NCBI GenBank assembly: GCA_035947875.1
Contig: DASZJQ010000178.1
Coordinates: forward strand, 1-15,509
DNA length: 15,509 nucleotides
Direction of reading: 5' to 3'
Source of the DNA: Bog-473 sp035947875
Lineage (GTDB): Bacteria > Actinomycetota > Acidimicrobiia > Acidimicrobiales > RAAP-2
Part shown: piece by piece, positions 13,535 through 15,509 of the stretch
Layout: each line of letters opens with the position of its first letter
Numbering within the stretch: the stretch's first letter is position 1
Position numbers and translations under genes: made by a program
Notes under the pieces: generated by a model
Seen by the model: the letters and a program-made list of their open reading frames with translations, nothing else
What the model was told of the DNA's origin: nothing
The model's database searches: none

Positions 13535-14533
13535 GACGACAGGCCTCCCGCTGTCGTCGAGCTGGTGCAGGTACTCGCAGATGCCGTAGCCCGTGCGGTC
13601 GTCCCCGGTGGCGTCCGACAGCGTCCAGCGGGCCAGCCCTTCGTTGACCATGGTGCCGCCGGCGCGCCCGATGTCGGCCACCCGCAGCACGTCGCCGCGC
13701 AGGTGGTAGATCTGGTCCCGCTTGTCGACCACGTCGAGGTGCACCACCCGGTGTGTCACGGCGTCGTCGGCCAGTTCGGTGCGCACCCGCCACTCGGCGA
13801 CGCTGGTGGCCCGCTCCCGCTCCCCGTCCCACACCCAGCCCCGGTGCAGGTCACCGGCCCCGGTCCCGAGGCGGATGCCGCCGAAGTGCGCGTCCTCACC
13901 GATGTTGATGCTGAACCAGCGCCACATGCTGGGCCCGCCCCAGCGCCGCGGCCCCCAGGACCGGTCCCGGTTCCCGTGCGCCCCCACCCACTCATGGCGC
14001 TCGCCGTCGATCTCGAGCCACCCGCTCCACCGGCCGGCCTGTTCGAGGTGGCCCTTGCCCACCGTGCCCGCTGCCGCGGCCGCCTCGGCCGACTGCGGGC
14101 CCGCGCCGGCGCGCGGCTGCCCGTCGGTGCCGATCGCCGGCGTCACGGCGTCGAAGCGGACGTCGAGCGCCACGTGCACGGTCCGGTTCGCGGGCGCACC
14201 GCCGCGGCAGGGTCGGGCCGGCACGTCGGCGTCGGCGGTGATGCGCCACGACTCGAGCGCCTCGAGCATCTCGTAGCGGACGGCCCCGACCTCGAGCACG
14301 GTGTCGACCGCCTCGTGCTGCTCGGTGACGTGGCGGTACTCGGCCAGGTCCCCGCCCGGCAGCCAGAGCGACAGGCCCACATCCATGGTCCCCTCGTTGG
14401 GCCGGACGCCGATGCGGGTGAAGAAGCCCGAGTCGGTCCCGGGGTCGTAGGCGTTGAAGTAGTACGACTCGCTCCAGGCCGTGTCGCCCTCGACCGGATG
14501 GGCCAGGTCGTGCCGTGCTTCGAGAATGGGCAT
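13523..14533 (-). CDS. AttH/hydroxyneurosporene-dehydrogenase-like beta-barrel protein (DUF7064/7065 type), function unknown
   Basis: The 336-residue protein has no signal peptide or membrane segment. It opens with a pattern seen in AttH/lipocalin-like DUF7064/DUF7065 proteins (AWSESYYFNAYDPGTDSGFF, 19-38). The second half has the distinctive HEWVGAHGNRDRSWGPRRWGG (about 185-205), then MWRWFSIN, typical of that group. An Ala/Gly-rich insertion at about 140-165 looks like a disordered linker between two beta domains. Relatives are frequent next to SDRs, P450s, acyl-CoA dehydrogenases and APH-like kinases in actinobacterial lipid, steroid and terpene catabolism. Binding or isomerising a hydrophobic intermediate is a guess. 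A GGGGAG ribosome binding site (14541-14546) lies 7 nt before the ATG and touches the SDR stop codon, so the gene is cotranscribed with the SDR 12 bp upstream. Confidence 0.7.
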   Translation of the reverse strand: MPILEARHDLAHPVEGDTAWSESYYFNAYDPGTDSGFFTRIGVRPNEGTMDVGLSLWLPGGDLAEYRHVTEQHEAVDTVLEVGAVRYEMLEALESWRITADADVPARPCRGGAPANRTVHVALDVRFDAVTPAIGTDGQPRAGAGPQSAEAAAAAGTVGKGHLEQAGRWSGWLEIDGERHEWVGAHGNRDRSWGPRRWGGPSMWRWFSINIGEDAHFGGIRLGTGAGDLHRGWVWDGERERATSVAEWRVRTELADDAVTHRVVHLDVVDKRDQIYHLRGDVLRVADIGRAGGTMVNEGLARWTLSDATGDDRTGYGICEYLHQLDDSGRPVVPVD

Positions 14534-14540
14534 CGTTGCG

Positions 14541-14546
14541 CTCCCC
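14541..14546 (-). promoter_or_regulatory. ribosome binding site of the AttH-like gene
   Basis: GGGGAG on the minus strand, 7 nt before the ATG at 14533, shares one base with the SDR stop codon (14546-14548). This close packing supports translational coupling. Confidence 0.6.
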
Positions 14547-15403
14547 TACACCATGGTCTGTCCGGCACTGACGTTCAGTGCCTCACCGGTCACGCCCCGG
14601 GCGCCGTCGGAGAGCAGCCAGCAGATGGCGTCGGCGATCTCGTCCGCGCTCTGCAGGCGTCCCAGCGGGATCTCGCGGGCCACCCACGCCGCCAGGGCGT
14701 CGGTCCCGCCCATCAGGTTCTCGAACATCGAGTCCTGGTTGATCAGGTCGGTGTCCACCGTGCCCGGGCAGACGGCGTTGACGGCGATCCCGCTCGGTCC
14801 GAGCTCGGCCGCCATGGTCTGGGTCAGCAGGATGACGCCCGCCTTGGCTGCGCTGTACGCCCCCAGGAACACGAACGCCCGCTTGCCGGCCTGGCTCGAG
14901 ACGTTGCAGATCCGACCGGTCACCCCGGCCGTGATCATGCGGCTGGCGCAGGCCCGCGAGACCAGCCACGTGCCGACCACGTTGACATCGAGCACGCGGC
15001 GGAACTCCTCGGCCGGGACGGTCAGCAGCGGGCCCAACCCGAAGCCCGGACCGCTGCCGCCGGCGATGTTGGCCACCAGCGTGACCGGCCCCAACTCGGC
15101 GCTCACCGCGGTCACCGCGGCCTCCACCGCCGCCTCGTCCGACACGTCGGCCACCGCCGTCGAGACCGCCCCACCCAGGGCGGCGATCTCGTCCGCCAGC
15201 GCGCCCAGGTCGTCCACGGTGGCCGTGCCGTGGTCCGGCGCCTCGCGGTAGGGACGGGCGATATCGAGGCAGGCCACCGACGCCCCGCCCCGGGCCAGCT
15301 GCAGGGCGGTGGCCCGCCCGATGCTGCGGGGTCGGGCCGCCCCGGTGACCAGTGCCACCTGGCCGGCGAAAGGGCGCGCCAGGTCAGGGTGTGTGAAACT
15401 CAC
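14546..15403 (-). CDS. short-chain dehydrogenase/reductase (SDR)
   Basis: The 285-residue enzyme is a classical SDR that oxidises or reduces an alcohol/ketone with NAD(P). The Rossmann glycine motif is TGAARPRSIGRA (20-31). LDI (46-48) ends the second strand, the acidic residue favouring NAD(H). ADVSD (85-89) contacts the adenine, and NIAGG (112-116) follows. The catalytic residues are Ser170 in NVSSQAG, Tyr183 and Lys187 in YSAAK. PGTV (213-216) precedes a substrate loop. Between the second strand and next helix there is an insertion (about 49-63, ARPYREAPDHGTATV) like that of actinobacterial SDRs associated with mycofactocin. The start is a GTG with a TACGTT box 6 nt upstream and no Shine-Dalgarno. 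It leads the operon with the AttH-like and kinase-like genes. Substrate unknown. Confidence 0.9.
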   Translation of the reverse strand: MSFTHPDLARPFAGQVALVTGAARPRSIGRATALQLARGGASVACLDIARPYREAPDHGTATVDDLGALADEIAALGGAVSTAVADVSDEAAVEAAVTAVSAELGPVTLVANIAGGSGPGFGLGPLLTVPAEEFRRVLDVNVVGTWLVSRACASRMITAGVTGRICNVSSQAGKRAFVFLGAYSAAKAGVILLTQTMAAELGPSGIAVNAVCPGTVDTDLINQDSMFENLMGGTDALAAWVAREIPLGRLQSADEIADAICWLLSDGARGVTGEALNVSAGQTMV

Positions 15404-15409
15404 CGGGCA

Positions 15410-15415
15410 AACGTA
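15410..15415 (-). promoter_or_regulatory. candidate -10 box of the SDR operon
   Basis: On the minus strand this reads TACGTT, 6 nt before the GTG at 15403. No Shine-Dalgarno and no clear -35, so a leaderless transcript is inferred. It sits in the 65-bp region shared with the divergent gene at 15469. Confidence 0.3.
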
Positions 15416-15457
15416 GCGAGGAACGACGGTCCGTGCGACGGTCGATCCGTCGGGGTT

Positions 15458-15463
15458 GGGGAG
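15458..15463 (+). promoter_or_regulatory. ribosome binding site of the partial gene at the right edge
   Basis: GGGGAG lies 5 nt before the ATG at 15469 and supports this as a real start. Confidence 0.55.
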
Positions 15464-15468
15464 AATAC

Positions 15469-15509
15469 ATGCAGGCTGCGGTGACCAGGGGCGGGGCCCT
15501 CGTCGTGGG
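15469..15509 (+). CDS. start of a probable zinc-type (MDR) alcohol dehydrogenase, cut by the window end
   Basis: Only 13 full codons are visible: MQAAVTRGGALVV. This M-x-A-A-V-x-R-x-G-x-L-V-V opening is typical of medium-chain zinc-dependent alcohol dehydrogenases, and a good Shine-Dalgarno precedes the ATG. The gene is divergent from the SDR with 65 bp between starts, so both may act on the same alcohol or ketone pathway. With so little sequence the family call rests on the N-terminal pattern alone. Confidence 0.5.
   Translation, partial: MQAAVTRGGALVV

Noticed and set aside
10845..13589. Plus-strand open frame of over 900 codons across the MFS and kinase-like genes
   Set aside because: It is Arg/Gly/Pro-rich without family motifs and overlaps two genes with intact domain signatures. 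Long antisense and off-frame openings are expected at this GC content.
13478..15484. Plus-strand open frame of about 670 codons opposite the AttH-like and SDR genes
   Set aside because: Composition is His/Gly/Arg/Pro-rich and no domain is recognisable, while the minus strand carries a complete SDR with all catalytic residues.
1..15509. Mobile elements, tRNA genes, CRISPR arrays
   Set aside because: No transposase or integrase motifs, no terminal inverted repeats, no regular spacer-repeat pattern and no recognisable tRNA arms were seen.

Overview
The window is high-GC, dense, single-copy bacterial DNA with short intergenic gaps. Its gene families fit a high-GC actinobacterium: HxlR regulators, DHA2-type MFS pumps, an SDR / AttH-like / phosphotransferase cluster, and start codons sitting directly behind -10 boxes. 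An Acidimicrobiia-like lineage is my guess, but the sequence alone does not prove it. No rRNA, tRNA, CRISPR array, insertion sequence or phage gene was seen, and no stretch of 300 bases lacks a gene.

Layout: (1) 77-1441 (+) is a membrane-anchored homologue of D-Ala-D-Ala carboxypeptidases (family S11) that has lost the SxxK and KTG catalytic motifs. (2) 1467-5134 is a complete osmoprotectant (glycine betaine/choline type) ABC importer. The ATPase is on the minus strand; two permeases and the binding protein are on the plus strand, and the binding protein has its own leader and promoter. (3) 5248-6188 (-) is a cysteine dioxygenase gene overlapping a rhodanese gene, a small sulfur-metabolism operon. 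(4) 6397-8547 (+) is an Old Yellow Enzyme-type flavin oxidoreductase followed closely by a multi-pass DMT-like membrane protein. (5) 8611-10047 (-) is an amidase-signature hydrolase. (6) 10118-12126 is an HxlR regulator divergent from a 14-TM DHA2 drug-efflux-like MFS pump, with a candidate operator in between. (7) 12102-15403 (-) is an operon of SDR oxidoreductase, AttH/DUF7064-like protein and an aminoglycoside-phosphotransferase-like kinase with a C-terminal DUF6285-like domain. (8) From 15469 (+) there is the first part of a probable zinc-type alcohol dehydrogenase, divergent from the SDR.

Most of this is recognisable metabolism and transport, and I see no wholly new system. The points most worth a second look are: the apparently dead carboxypeptidase; a recurring TANNNT box 6-8 nt before the start codon of every transcription-leading gene that lacks a Shine-Dalgarno, which implies leaderless mRNAs; the phosphotransferase-DUF6285 fusion in its SDR/AttH operon; the HxlR/MFS intergenic repeats; and an exact 15-bp tandem duplication that doubles a stop codon.
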